Shown here: positions 51,826-60,740 of the stretch, piece by piece
How the letters are laid out: every line of letters starts with the position of its first letter
How positions within the stretch are numbered: position 1 is the stretch's first letter
Program-made: the position numbers and the translations under genes
Assembly (NCBI GenBank): GCA_015350385.1
Contig: WNKI01000001.1
Location: 4,497,332 to 4,561,331 of the forward strand
Direction of reading: 5' to 3'
DNA length: 64,000 bases
Source: Aculops lycopersici
Lineage: Eukaryota > Arthropoda > Arachnida > Trombidiformes > Eriophyidae
The notes under the pieces: model-generated
Told to the model about the DNA's origin: nothing
Databases searched by the model: none
The model's input: only the letters and a program-made list of their open reading frames with translations

Positions 51826-54213
51826 TTAACTGTGCTGCCTGTTTCCATGGCAAATGTACTTCTTACACTTCTCTTTGCCCTCCCTCTCATTTAACGCTGC
51901 CTCCTTGAACAAGTGCACCTTTCCAACCATCCAGTTTGGCACCAGCTTCTCGATAACCGTTACAATTGCACTCTTTCCGCTGACATCCTTGACGGCGTCG
52001 CCAAACTCGCAAATCAATCTATTCATACAATCGTCGCTCTCAACGGCATTCTTATATATGGAATAATAGCGCTCGATTTTGTCCATGTACTCGCCAATGG
52101 AATGCTCTTTTGCCAGTTGATGAATTCCATTGAAGGGATCATAGGCAATCGATTGCTGACGACTGCCAGCCGAAGCCTTGTCCTCGGCGTTCACTGAACG
52201 CTTCTTACGACCAACAGCAGTTCCAATGTTACTCATGGTTGGAATCAACAAACTTAAGCCGGCCAAAGCTAGCATTGGCATAATGAACGAGCTAATACCG
52301 AAGCGCTTGCTACTTCCGCTTCCGGAAACGGCGCTCGATTGACCGCTTGCAGCGGCGGCGGTGTTGGCTTGAGGAGCGGCGGCCAAAGTCGGCTGCTGAA
52401 TGGATTGGGACTGGAGGAGTTGCTGTTGTTGTTGGGCATCCAAAGTTGGCATTTGCTGGCCCGTCAATTGGGTGTATTGGGCTGGCGAGAGGAATGAGTT
52501 TAGGTAGGATTGGCTCGCAAATAGATTGCCACCTTGGTTGCCACCTGCTGCTTGGCCACTTTGGACTCCGGCGCCATTACCAAACAGCGACGAGCCTCCA
52601 AAGAGCGAGTTTGCGCCATTGTTTTGCTGTTGTGGCTGCTGTTGCTGGCCAACCATTGGAGGCGAGACAGCAGATTGGGACAGCTGGCTGGCCGCTGAGG
52701 CAAAACCTTGCGAGTTTCCGAAGAGATCGTGTTGGTTCTGTGGGTTTGGTTGCATGTTGTGCTGCGGTTGTTGTGGCGGCATGTAGGAGGCAACGGAGTT
52801 TAGACCAGCGGGGTTGTTGCCAAAGTTTGAGGTTGACAAATCGCCCAGTTGATTGAACACACTGCTAGCTTGGTAGCCGCTTGGCACGCCGGCCTGAGAG
52901 TTTTGCTGTTGCTGGTGGGCTGGTTGCGAGTTCAAGTGCGAGTTTAAAAAGTCACCCGGTCCACTAGAGGTCCCAACAGAAGCTGGCACCGACGATGCTG
53001 ACTGCATGTTGTTCGATCCAAACGAGATTCCACCTGTTGCCTGTGGCTGACCACTTTGCGACTGCGATGGTATCATGCTGCTGGCAAAGCTACTCAGATC
53101 TCCCTGGTAGTTTTGGTTGTTTTGGTTCATCTGTGACTGCTGCTGCTGCTGCTGCTGCTGCTGTGGTCCCATGTTTGAGTACATAGACGGTCCCTGTTGC
53201 TGGTTGTTGTCCATTCCCATTGGCTGTGGTAGGTAGCTGGAGTCTTGGTTTGAAGCCTGCGCGTCGGGTCCCGAGCCGCTCATTCCCGGGAAGCTGAGTC
53301 CACTGTCGCCGTAGGCCGAGGGGAAGGCCATCGATTGGTAGTTGTTGCTAGCCGCATTGGCCATCATGTCCACTTGTTGCTTGTTGTTGTTTCCGTTTCC
53401 ATTTCCGCTTTGTGACGGCGAGGCGGCGCTGCTCTCCTTCGGTGGATAGTAAAAGTAGTGCAATGGGTTCAGGGCTTGAGCTGAATTTGACACTGACGAT
53501 GATGAGGAGGAGGAGGAGGAGGAGGAGGAGGAGGAGGAAGGCGATGAGGACGAGGGATTGGAGTTGCCTGATGACTGCTGCTGGCCATAGTTGGCCGCCG
53601 GGTTGTAAATGCCCGAGTTGGCGAGGGCCATGTTGACGCTACTGGCGGCCGCCTGGTAGCTGTCCTGACTGTTGGCAGCCATGTTGTCGTTGCCCATCAT
53701 GCCAACACCACCGCCACCGCCACTTCCATAGCCCGACTTGGGTTGCACCGAAGCCTGTTGGCTTGAACCGTAGCTGTTTCCGCTAGAGCCAAAGGATGAG
53801 CCTGATGAGGGAGAGGCCGACGATTGTTGTGAGTTTGTAATCTGAGAGCCAGCCGAGCTAATTGAGGGCAGCGCTGAACTCGATGGCATCGAAGCCGACG
53901 AGGACGAAACTGAGGAGGGGTATTGTTGTTGGGGCGATTGTTGCGCTGACTGGGATTGTTGGTGGTTGTTGTAGGCGCCACTTGACTGGCTTCCGGTCAC
54001 CTGTGAGCCAACACCGCCGCCCGACACCTGTTGATTCAAGTCGTCGCTTCGCGCTTGTTGGCTAGCTTGTTGCTGCTGGGATGTCTGCTTGACGATGGCA
54101 TCGCAGCCGCTGGCTGCGAGCAGTAGGATGCATAGGGAAATTGAGATAAGTGAACTACTGCTGGCTGATTGGACAACGAGCTTCCTCCTTCTTATTATGT
54201 GATTGATCAACAT
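51826..54213 (-). CDS. Secreted Ser/Gln-rich proprotein with furin site and C-terminal Cys domain
   Basis: 795 residues. Basic N-terminus then a hydrophobic signal segment (about 20-38, SLISISLCILLLAASGCDA). Residues 40-640 are Ser/Gln/Asn/Gly-rich low complexity with poly-Ser (about 230-245, GAG/GAT units) and poly-Gln (about 350-360). Then a hydrophobic stretch (about 655-680, FIMPMLALAGLSLLIPTMSN), the convertase site GRKKRSVN (about 685-692) and a complex C-terminal domain (about 705-795) with four cysteines in SDDCMNRLICEFGDAV and KCKKYIC. That last part recalls the short Cys domains at the end of arthropod secreted proteins such as DM4/DM12, but the match is weak. Cleavage would release a ~105-residue domain. 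Confidence 0.75.
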   Translation of the reverse strand: MLINHIIRRRKLVVQSASSSSLISISLCILLLAASGCDAIVKQTSQQQQASQQARSDDLNQQVSGGGVGSQVTGSQSSGAYNNHQQSQSAQQSPQQQYPSSVSSSSASMPSSSALPSISSAGSQITNSQQSSASPSSGSSFGSSGNSYGSSQQASVQPKSGYGSGGGGGVGMMGNDNMAANSQDSYQAAASSVNMALANSGIYNPAANYGQQQSSGNSNPSSSSPSSSSSSSSSSSSSSSVSNSAQALNPLHYFYYPPKESSAASPSQSGNGNGNNNKQQVDMMANAASNNYQSMAFPSAYGDSGLSFPGMSGSGPDAQASNQDSSYLPQPMGMDNNQQQGPSMYSNMGPQQQQQQQQQSQMNQNNQNYQGDLSSFASSMIPSQSQSGQPQATGGISFGSNNMQSASSVPASVGTSSGPGDFLNSHLNSQPAHQQQQNSQAGVPSGYQASSVFNQLGDLSTSNFGNNPAGLNSVASYMPPQQPQHNMQPNPQNQHDLFGNSQGFASAASQLSQSAVSPPMVGQQQQPQQQNNGANSLFGGSSLFGNGAGVQSGQAAGGNQGGNLFASQSYLNSFLSPAQYTQLTGQQMPTLDAQQQQQLLQSQSIQQPTLAAAPQANTAAAASGQSSAVSGSGSSKRFGISSFIMPMLALAGLSLLIPTMSNIGTAVGRKKRSVNAEDKASAGSRQQSIAYDPFNGIHQLAKEHSIGEYMDKIERYYSIYKNAVESDDCMNRLICEFGDAVKDVSGKSAIVTVIEKLVPNWMVGKVHLFKEAALNEREGKEKCKKYICHGNRQHS

Positions 54214-54635
54214 TTTGAATATGTGGTTATGTTTATGTTTTGTCTTGTTGAATTATTGAATGAAAATTTAAATTATAACTTGATTGTGCCTCACTAAGTA
54301 TGGCACGTTGACTTGAGGGAGATAAAACAAAAATAATCTTAATAAAATATATATTTATATATGTCCAATAGAGGATATATACTTGTAAGTGTTATTGTCT
54401 CTCTAGTGGCTAAATAATTTTCTTCTTCGTTTCGCTCGATCTCTCGCTCGAGACTTGCAGAAACAAAATGAACTTTATCCAGCAAACATGGACACAAACA
54501 CACACTCCAGCTGGTCTCTAGTCTTCTCGAGACACTAGTTGCTAACTGGCAAGCTAGCTGGCCAGGTAGGGTATCTTCCTGCCACAGCAAACTCAAGGGG
54601 GCAAACTGAAGAGCGGGACCACGACGAAGCCGACT

Positions 54636-54691
<56 letters not shown>

Positions 54692-55827
54692 GACGATGAT
54701 AAATATTAACGGAGCTGTTCTTGCGGCTATCGAGTTTATGGTCGAGTGCTGAGGAGGAATTCGAGGCCGAGAACTTGACTCTTGGCCTGTGTTTGCTCAT
54801 TTTGTTTGCGGCAGATAAGGGGGAGGCATAAGATCACGACCAAGCTAACCGTTAGCTTCACCTTTCAAAACTCTTGATGCCTACTCGATTGCGTCGGCGC
54901 ACGACTGGCCAGCTAATCGGATTGGCGCACTCGAACAGGTTGCCGCCATCGTCGTCGCCGCCGCCGTCATCTAACGGGCGTTCGAGTTTATCGGCAAGCG
55001 AGTGCCGCTGCTCACGCTGTGTCTCGAGCTGGAAGCTCGTTAAAAGTTGCAAGTTTTAAGGCGAATATGAAGTCGGCGATAAAACCACCGCGCGTCGTCC
55101 CCGAAGTTGGATCCAGTTGCTGCTGTGGCGGTCCACCTGTTAGCCACTTAACTGGTCAGTCCGAAAGCAGCAGAAGCAGTCGCCGTTGCCAAGACCGCGA
55201 AGCACACACTTGGAGGCAGAGGCACAATGTTGGCTGGTTGCTCACCTGTAGACGAGCCTCGAATGGAGTGAGCGGGAGATGCGCTCTTGTGTATGTAATG
55301 TAAACACAACATGATCTTAGGAGCAGCAATAAAAAACGAATCTCCCTCCTTCTTTCTCTAACTGGAGAGAATCGAGCTTTTAGCGGGAGTATAAAACATG
55401 AAGGCCACGAATCCTCTTGGCATAATAATTTAAGTCGAACAATAATTTAGGTCGCTTATTCCGGTTGCGCATTTTGCTCACTCATGGAAAATTCATTCAA
55501 CAGAAGATGAAAGAGAGAGAGAGAGACGGGGGAGAAAATTCAAAGTCGACTCATTAGATTCGTTTGCATTCCTTTCGCGACTCATGGTGGCTAGAATTGG
55601 TGGTAGGAGACACAGTTTGAAGCTCGCGTTTAAATTTTCAGGGCAGCCTGTTGCTCTAATCTCTCCTCTTGCTATTTAGTCTTGTAAGCTTTAGTCTCGA
55701 AACTCCTGGTGCGTTCAAAGTTGTCCAAGTTATCCAGTTTCAGCGTGACCAAACGAGAAAGCGAGACTCCTTCTTCTCTAGTAGCTCACCCTAATGGAGG
55801 AGACGGAATGCAAACGCGAGGGCAAGT
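54214..55827. other. Non-coding region upstream of the Ser/Gln-rich gene
   Basis: Includes the ATG/TGA trinucleotide tract at 54635-54690, which makes a false poly-His frame, and a GA tract near 55513-55527. No gene is supported. Confidence 0.55.
54635..54690. repeat. Trinucleotide microsatellite (ATG)n, about 18 copies
   Basis: About 56 bp of uninterrupted ATG/TGA units. Confidence 0.95.
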
Positions 55828-55874
55828 TCAGTTACCTGGGCGGCCAGTTGGCAACTGGCCGCCCAGGTAACTGA
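55828..55874. repeat. Perfect inverted repeat, 23-bp arms, 1-base spacer
   Basis: Arms 55828-55850 and 55852-55874 are exact reverse complements around a single G. The sequence is GC-rich, with TTACCTGGGCGGCC in the left arm, so each arm ends in a CAGGTAA heptamer facing outward. It lies in a 3 kb stretch without genes. Possible roles: dimeric protein binding site, hairpin RNA or cruciform. Confidence 0.9.
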
Positions 55875-57230
55875 TCTAGAAGCCACTTGTTGCAACTCGC
55901 CTTTGGTTCAGACGAAACGGAATTCAGTGTTAGCGAACGATAAGCTCGATTTCCCGCTTCCGCCTTGTTGACCATGATGATGAAATGAGTGCTCGTCCCA
56001 TGGGTCAATTAACTCTACAAAATTTTGTCACCAATGAATTTTTCGCATCCGAATGCAAACTGATATCAATTTTAGCTCAACGTTGTGGATTGGTACTATC
56101 AAGTGCTAACTAGAGAGATAATAATGGCGGCATCGGTATTGAGCCACCTGTGGAGTCCATTCTCAAGGGAGCGAGAATGCATTGCGCAGCACTGCACTCT
56201 TGAGGTACATTGTTTTCGTTTTCGTTTTTACCTTTATCTCTCTCATTGAGGCTGCATACTGAGCGAATCTGCAGGCCACGAAGACTAGCGCTAAGCTAAT
56301 TTGGCTCAGTGGGTCGAGTGGAGTTCACCTCAGATGGACTCGAATCATCTTGTTGTGTCTGCTGGAACGAAAGAGATATAGATTGAGAGAGTTCAATGAG
56401 AAAGGGATAAACTTTCTGTCTATTTTTAATGGCTTGAAGCTTTGAGATGGACGAAAGTATTGCCTCCTTGAGCTCGTCGACGACCGCGGTTAGTTCGAGT
56501 GAAAACTAACCATCTCTCAATGGGCGGCCATCGGAGAGATTTATGAGATTCAGCTGCTTGTTTTGTGTTCATAGCAAATCTATCTAGCCAATTACTTGAG
56601 AGGCTAACTAGCAATGGCTTGCAGATTTTAGGCAGGTTATCGCAATCGATTGTTCTCCTCCCTCCATATATTGCATTCGGCAAGTTACAACCACTTGTTA
56701 GTCCCACTGGCTGTGTGCCAATTCCTTGCAGGCAAGCGGATAACATAACTTCAGAAAAAAAACTTTCGGCTTGCCTCAAAAGTTTTCACCTGCCCATCAA
56801 CCTCGCTGCTGAGTTTATCGGCAATTTTCTCGTAGGCTTCTGAGCCGTTCGCCTGGAAAGTGGATGCATTCGCCTCTAACATCATCTTTTCCTTCTAGAT
56901 AGGCATCGATACCCACCTTTTATTTGGACCTCGAGACTTTGCTTTAAAACGAGATGCATCAATTTCTATATAAATATATATGCCTCATGATTCCAAGAAA
57001 ACTTGCAAGACTTGAGTTCCTCGTTAGATAGAGCAGCAGACTCACAAAGGCGCACGTCCTCTCCGTTGGCAAAAAAGCCATGAGCAAACGTGCAAGAGAA
57101 AACATTCGATCACACATGTAAATTGTGCAATTGTTATCCTCGGATCCATCACCATCCCGTTGTTTTGTATATCTATTTGCTTTATTTTTGTAAAAACCAT
57201 TACCTGCCGTTCTCTCTACTAACTATTAGG
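55875..57230. other. Non-coding region upstream of RAB5IF
   Basis: No gene is supported; frames at 56426 (minus) and 56565 (plus) overlap each other and start at weak codons. A TATATATA stretch lies near 56970-56982, about 250 bp before the RAB5IF start. Confidence 0.5.
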
Positions 57231-57602
57231 ATGGCAAAAAAGGCAATTAGTCCAAATAAGGCGAAACTAGAGAAGGAAGTCAAAAGGAGCTGGCTCAATG
57301 TATTTAAGAAAGATCACATTTTCGATGACAAGGATGAGGTACTCGATGTTGTCTACTGGTTTCGACAAATACTGGCCTTATTCATGGGTCTCATTTGGGG
57401 GTTTCTAGGATTGACCGGAATGTTTGGTCTTTTATCATTCATTATACTCAACTCAGTTGCCGCCTACGCGATAGCCAATAGGACAGGTTATGAATTCGAT
57501 CCAGATGAAAACTTTTCTAGTGTCAAGGAGGGTTTCATGACGACCTTTGCAACATTCCTTGTTTCATGGATTGTAACATATACAAACATTTACTATCAAT
57601 AA
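57231..57602 (+). CDS. RAB5IF: RAB5IF / respirasome complex assembly factor 1 homologue
   Basis: 123 residues from ATG 57231 (MAKKAISPNKAK); the frame is open further up but without similarity. A small membrane protein of the Rab5-interacting family (C20orf24), reported to take part in ER multipass-protein insertion and in respiratory supercomplex assembly. Signatures: KDHIFDDKDEVLDVVYWFRQ (about 24-43), the hydrophobic ALFMGLIWGFLGLTGMFGLL (about 46-65) and SVKEGFMTTFATFLVSWIVT (about 95-114). Three membrane segments. Length matches the family. Convergent with RABGGTA, 106 bp between stops. Confidence 0.92.
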   Translation: MAKKAISPNKAKLEKEVKRSWLNVFKKDHIFDDKDEVLDVVYWFRQILALFMGLIWGFLGLTGMFGLLSFIILNSVAAYAIANRTGYEFDPDENFSSVKEGFMTTFATFLVSWIVTYTNIYYQ

Positions 57603-57708
57603 TAGGAATCTAAAATAATTTCAACTAATTATTCAAGCAACAAGAGATATAATTGATTAACATAGATTTATTTATACACGCAAACAAAATACATCCGTTC
57701 TAGTCGTC

Positions 57709-58560
57709 TCAATTTTCGACACCTTGTAGCTCACTCGAGGCTAATCCTATCGCTCGCTTGACCCACTTATTATCCGGCTCCAATTCCTCTAATGTTCTCA
57801 ATTGATCTAGATGATCCTGCTTCAGTTTGCCCAGGTTGTTCTTCATGAGCCAACTGTGATACAACCATGGCGATTGGTCTGAGGGATCGGTGAACAGAGC
57901 GTTTAGAATCAACTTGTATTCGTCATCCCAGATGAGATGCAGATCACATGTCCTGGGTCTTTGATCTTCAGGTAAACCAAGGCACTTGATAAGCAACTTG
58001 TGCCTCCTATGCCATGCACTGAAATTGGAAAAGTTCGACTTGATCTTCTCGGTGGTGAATTCGAACTCCTTTGATAAATCTGCTTGAGCGATATCACAAA
58101 TGTAGCTTCTATAATCCCAGCAATGAAAGTTCCTTTCGTCTTTGGCTAGGAATGAATTGCATAGTAGGATCTCCGAGTCATAGGCCGATAGTGGCATCTT
58201 AGACAGACACCAGATACGATGTTGCCACACGCTGTAAGATTTTTCATTCTTTCTCAAACAGTCAATTGTAAATGAGAGCTCATCCTTCCATGTTTGCTCG
58301 ACCCGGTCAGGATGTTTCTCAATATGACAACACAGTGACTCACGTCGAATATTCCATACTGTATAGAAATCCGGATTGATTAGCAATAGCTCGGCGGTTA
58401 GCTTGAAAATTTCGGAAAAATCCACGGCCGTCTCAATAGTTGGCCTCAGGTCGAATAGTTTTTGCGTCAGGTGCCTGAAGTTGTAAGCTTTTTCTCGTTC
58501 CTTGATTTTCTGCTCCCTCTCCTGCTCCTCAGATGTCTTGATCTTTAATCTACCATGCAT
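57709..58560 (-). CDS. RABGGTA: Rab geranylgeranyltransferase alpha subunit
   Basis: 283 residues. With the beta subunit and REP it adds geranylgeranyl groups to Rab C-termini. It begins MHGRLKIKTSEEQEREQK, identical in layout to other animals, and has the prenyltransferase alpha repeats: NPDFYTVWNIRRE, NEKSYSVWQHRIW, DERNFHCWDYRSY, NFSAWHRRHKLL, DPSDQSPWLYHSWL. It ends soon after the last repeat, so the Ig-like insert and the leucine-rich repeats of the 567-residue human protein are missing, as in yeast Bet4. Single exon. Confidence 0.93.
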   Translation of the reverse strand: MHGRLKIKTSEEQEREQKIKEREKAYNFRHLTQKLFDLRPTIETAVDFSEIFKLTAELLLINPDFYTVWNIRRESLCCHIEKHPDRVEQTWKDELSFTIDCLRKNEKSYSVWQHRIWCLSKMPLSAYDSEILLCNSFLAKDERNFHCWDYRSYICDIAQADLSKEFEFTTEKIKSNFSNFSAWHRRHKLLIKCLGLPEDQRPRTCDLHLIWDDEYKLILNALFTDPSDQSPWLYHSWLMKNNLGKLKQDHLDQLRTLEELEPDNKWVKRAIGLASSELQGVEN

Positions 58561-58786
58561 TTTATAGTAGAGTATAAACTTAGATTAGGTTCAACTAGAA
58601 TAATGATATCCAATACTGGTAGAGATAAGTTGCGTTCAATAGAATGAAGTTTCAAGGAGGATGAAAATCAGAATGCACGTTTGGGAAAATGTAATAATTC
58701 ATGTGCAAAACGTAAACACAACATTTATTTCAATTTGCAGGCGTGTAACATTGGCTTTATAAAAACAATCAATCAGATCGGTAGAT

Positions 58787-59839
58787 TCAATATCTTCTCA
58801 AATACCTAGCAATGATATCCTTGATATCCGGTAATCTATAACTCTCGCCTTCGGCAAGAAAACGCCGGCAATCATCTAATTCCTGGTACCATTTTAGATG
58901 GATCCATTCCAAGATTCTTGGAAGCTTGACTAGCTGTTCATCCAAATCTTCTACGGGTAAACAAGATCTCTCCTGCTCCTGGTAGCTGCGGCCACTACAA
59001 GAAGGTTTTGGGTCACTCGAAGAGGTCTCTCCTGGATGCCCACCCTTGGCATCGACCTGGGTTGTCTTGTCCTCCGCACGAGCCTCGTTGTCCTGATCAT
59101 CACTCGGGTCTAGATAGCTCGTGTCGAGACCAATCATCTTTTCCAACTGTTGTGCGTCCTCGTCAAGCTTATCATCGGAAGCCGTTGAGCTAGAAGGTGT
59201 TTGAGCACCATCGCTGATAGAGGTCTTGAAGTAGGAGTATGGTTTTACTTGAATCAGATTACCGGCATCAGCCCAAACATCGGCTCTGTCGTCGATGATG
59301 CAAACCATTGCATCACCACAGGGGAATAAGTTGTTGAGATTGCCTTTCTTGGAGTACTGATCGACACTCTCGTCTCGGGATAAAATTCGATTGCCAAAGT
59401 AAACTTGGTCGGGATCTATGATGCTTGCTATCTTGTGGGCATATCTTCGACAGCCAAAGGTAAAAATATGCAACTCATAAAATTTTGCTATCCTTTCGAG
59501 GAACTCCTCGAGGTGGGGTCTTAATTTGGTGTAGTAAGTAGGGTGGCCCGGCATGAGGCAGAATGAGTAAATATCTGCATGTGCCTCGACTCTCTCATGG
59601 GTTGTGTGTAATATTGTTTGGTCGAGATCAACGAGTAAAACCAACTTTCTATCTTGTATTAAACGTTCCTGGTCGGATCTACCAATCTCCTTAGCATATT
59701 CCTGCCTCACTTTCAACTCAGGCACTGAATGTATCATGGACACAGAGCCAGACGATTGGGGTGGATTGATTCTGGCACCACAATCGCCACAAAGACCCTT
59801 GATGTAAACATTATGCGGACACTCTCTAGCCTTCCTCAT
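58787..59839 (-). CDS. CTDP1: FCP1/CTDP1 RNA polymerase II CTD phosphatase, BRCT-less
   Basis: 350 residues. Dephosphorylates Ser2/Ser5 of the RNA polymerase II C-terminal domain. Starts MRKARECPHNVYIKGLCGDCG, the zinc-like Cys motif seen in FCP1, then VSMIHSVPELKV, the catalytic DLDQT of the HAD fold in KLVLLVDLDQTILHTTHE (about 66-83), LRPHLEEFLERIAKFYELHIF, FGNRILSRDES, FPCGDAMVCIIDDRADVW (about 172-189), and an acidic linker. It ends right after LPDIKDIIARYLRRY, where the BRCT domain starts in other FCP1 proteins; the N-terminal biotinyl-like domain is missing too. The family call is firm. A 5' UTR exon with a TATA box lies about 290-380 bp upstream. Confidence 0.92.
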   Translation of the reverse strand: MRKARECPHNVYIKGLCGDCGARINPPQSSGSVSMIHSVPELKVRQEYAKEIGRSDQERLIQDRKLVLLVDLDQTILHTTHERVEAHADIYSFCLMPGHPTYYTKLRPHLEEFLERIAKFYELHIFTFGCRRYAHKIASIIDPDQVYFGNRILSRDESVDQYSKKGNLNNLFPCGDAMVCIIDDRADVWADAGNLIQVKPYSYFKTSISDGAQTPSSSTASDDKLDEDAQQLEKMIGLDTSYLDPSDDQDNEARAEDKTTQVDAKGGHPGETSSSDPKPSCSGRSYQEQERSCLPVEDLDEQLVKLPRILEWIHLKWYQELDDCRRFLAEGESYRLPDIKDIIARYLRRY

Positions 59840-59850
59840 ATTATAATGTC

Positions 59851-60123
59851 CTAAGAGTATTGGTATTAGAACAGGAGTAGATAAGTTAGTATTTTAGCTC
59901 TAAACAATGATTATAACGTTCATGTTTTTCTATAGATAGTGGTAAACGTCAGACAAATGCCTCGTACTTAGCTGCATCTGCTTCAATTGGAGTTAGGACG
60001 TTCAACGTCTCCGAGTCTCCAACGAAACATCAGTCTCGTCATCTAAATAATTGATCATCATGTTACCCTTCCTTATAGGATTCACGTTGTTTTTTGAGAT
60101 TTTGACAAAGATGGGGCACTTAC
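59851..60123 (-). other. 5' UTR intron of the FCP1 gene (predicted)
   Basis: Minus-strand donor CTCAAG/GTAAGTG at 60124/60123 and acceptor ACTCTTAG at 59852-59851, eleven bases before the FCP1 ATG. Intron 273 bp. Joining creates a short upstream frame (MLQAHSSRTL) whose TAA overlaps the FCP1 start as TAATG. Confidence 0.5.
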
Positions 60124-60216
60124 CTTGAGCTGTGAGCCTGTAGCATAACTAGAATATGTAGGTGAATTCGTCTTGATAGTCAAGACTGAATTGATGATAA
60201 ATGAAACAAGTCCGCT

Positions 60217-60224
60217 TATTTATA
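60217..60224 (-). promoter_or_regulatory. TATA box of the FCP1 gene
   Basis: Minus strand GGTATAAATAAG; 95 bp before the predicted donor at 60123, which leaves a first exon of about 65 bp if transcription starts about 30 bp downstream. The match to the consensus is good. Confidence 0.55.
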
Positions 60225-60740
60225 CCCTCGAGCTGAACTTGTTGGGTGTAGCGTTTTCCGCAAACGAGCATGGCCGTCAGCAAGTCTGCATGAGGTTCCA
60301 ACATGTGGTCCCGCTTCGGCGCCAACAGAGAGTCGCTGGTGCTTTGCAGAGCAATGAACGGCTCCGCCGCCTTCATCGCCGCGGACCGCGGTACACTCTA
60401 CGCGAAGGTTGCTTTCCATTTCCATTCGCTCTGTCTGCGACGGTAGAGTGTCGATGGTTGCCCATCGCTTTTGCGACTTTTACCATGCAAAGTTTACACA
60501 AAGCAAACATTGCTTTATCTCTCCACCCGACTTTCGTCCACCTGTTGCATTGCAGAAACAAGGTTCTGGTTGATTCTTGGTTGAAAGTAGGGCGTGTTTC
60601 ATTGTCTACTCGTCGTTAATCTCAGCCGAGACAGCATGTCTGAGACACGAGGTCTCTGAATAATACTGGAAAGCGTTTGCAGACGAGAAGGCAAATAATT
60701 TGTCAGACTCTACATGAGTCCACTTCGCCACTTGTTTTTA
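60225..60740. other. Intergenic, part of a segment absent from the second receptor unit
   Basis: Sequence between the FCP1 promoter and the receptor-like gene. The matching interval in the tandem unit (63413-63455) is about 530 bp shorter. It contains a CCGCGGACCGCGG double site near 60377. The 148-codon plus frame starts at TTG and is not credited. Confidence 0.5.

Noticed and set aside
51508..51894. 128-codon plus-strand frame with hydrophobic ends
   Set aside because: Starts at a weak codon, overlaps the 3' end of the Ser/Gln-rich gene in antisense, no domain.
54339..54800. 153-codon minus-strand frame with a poly-His run
   Set aside because: It depends on the ATG microsatellite; the rest has no domain and no normal composition.
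57003..57080. tRNA-like stretch before RAB5IF
   Set aside because: No B-box (GGTTCGAATC) and no cloverleaf pairing could be fitted.
60173..60619. 148-codon plus-strand frame
   Set aside because: Starts at TTG, lies across the FCP1 promoter, no similarity to any family I know.
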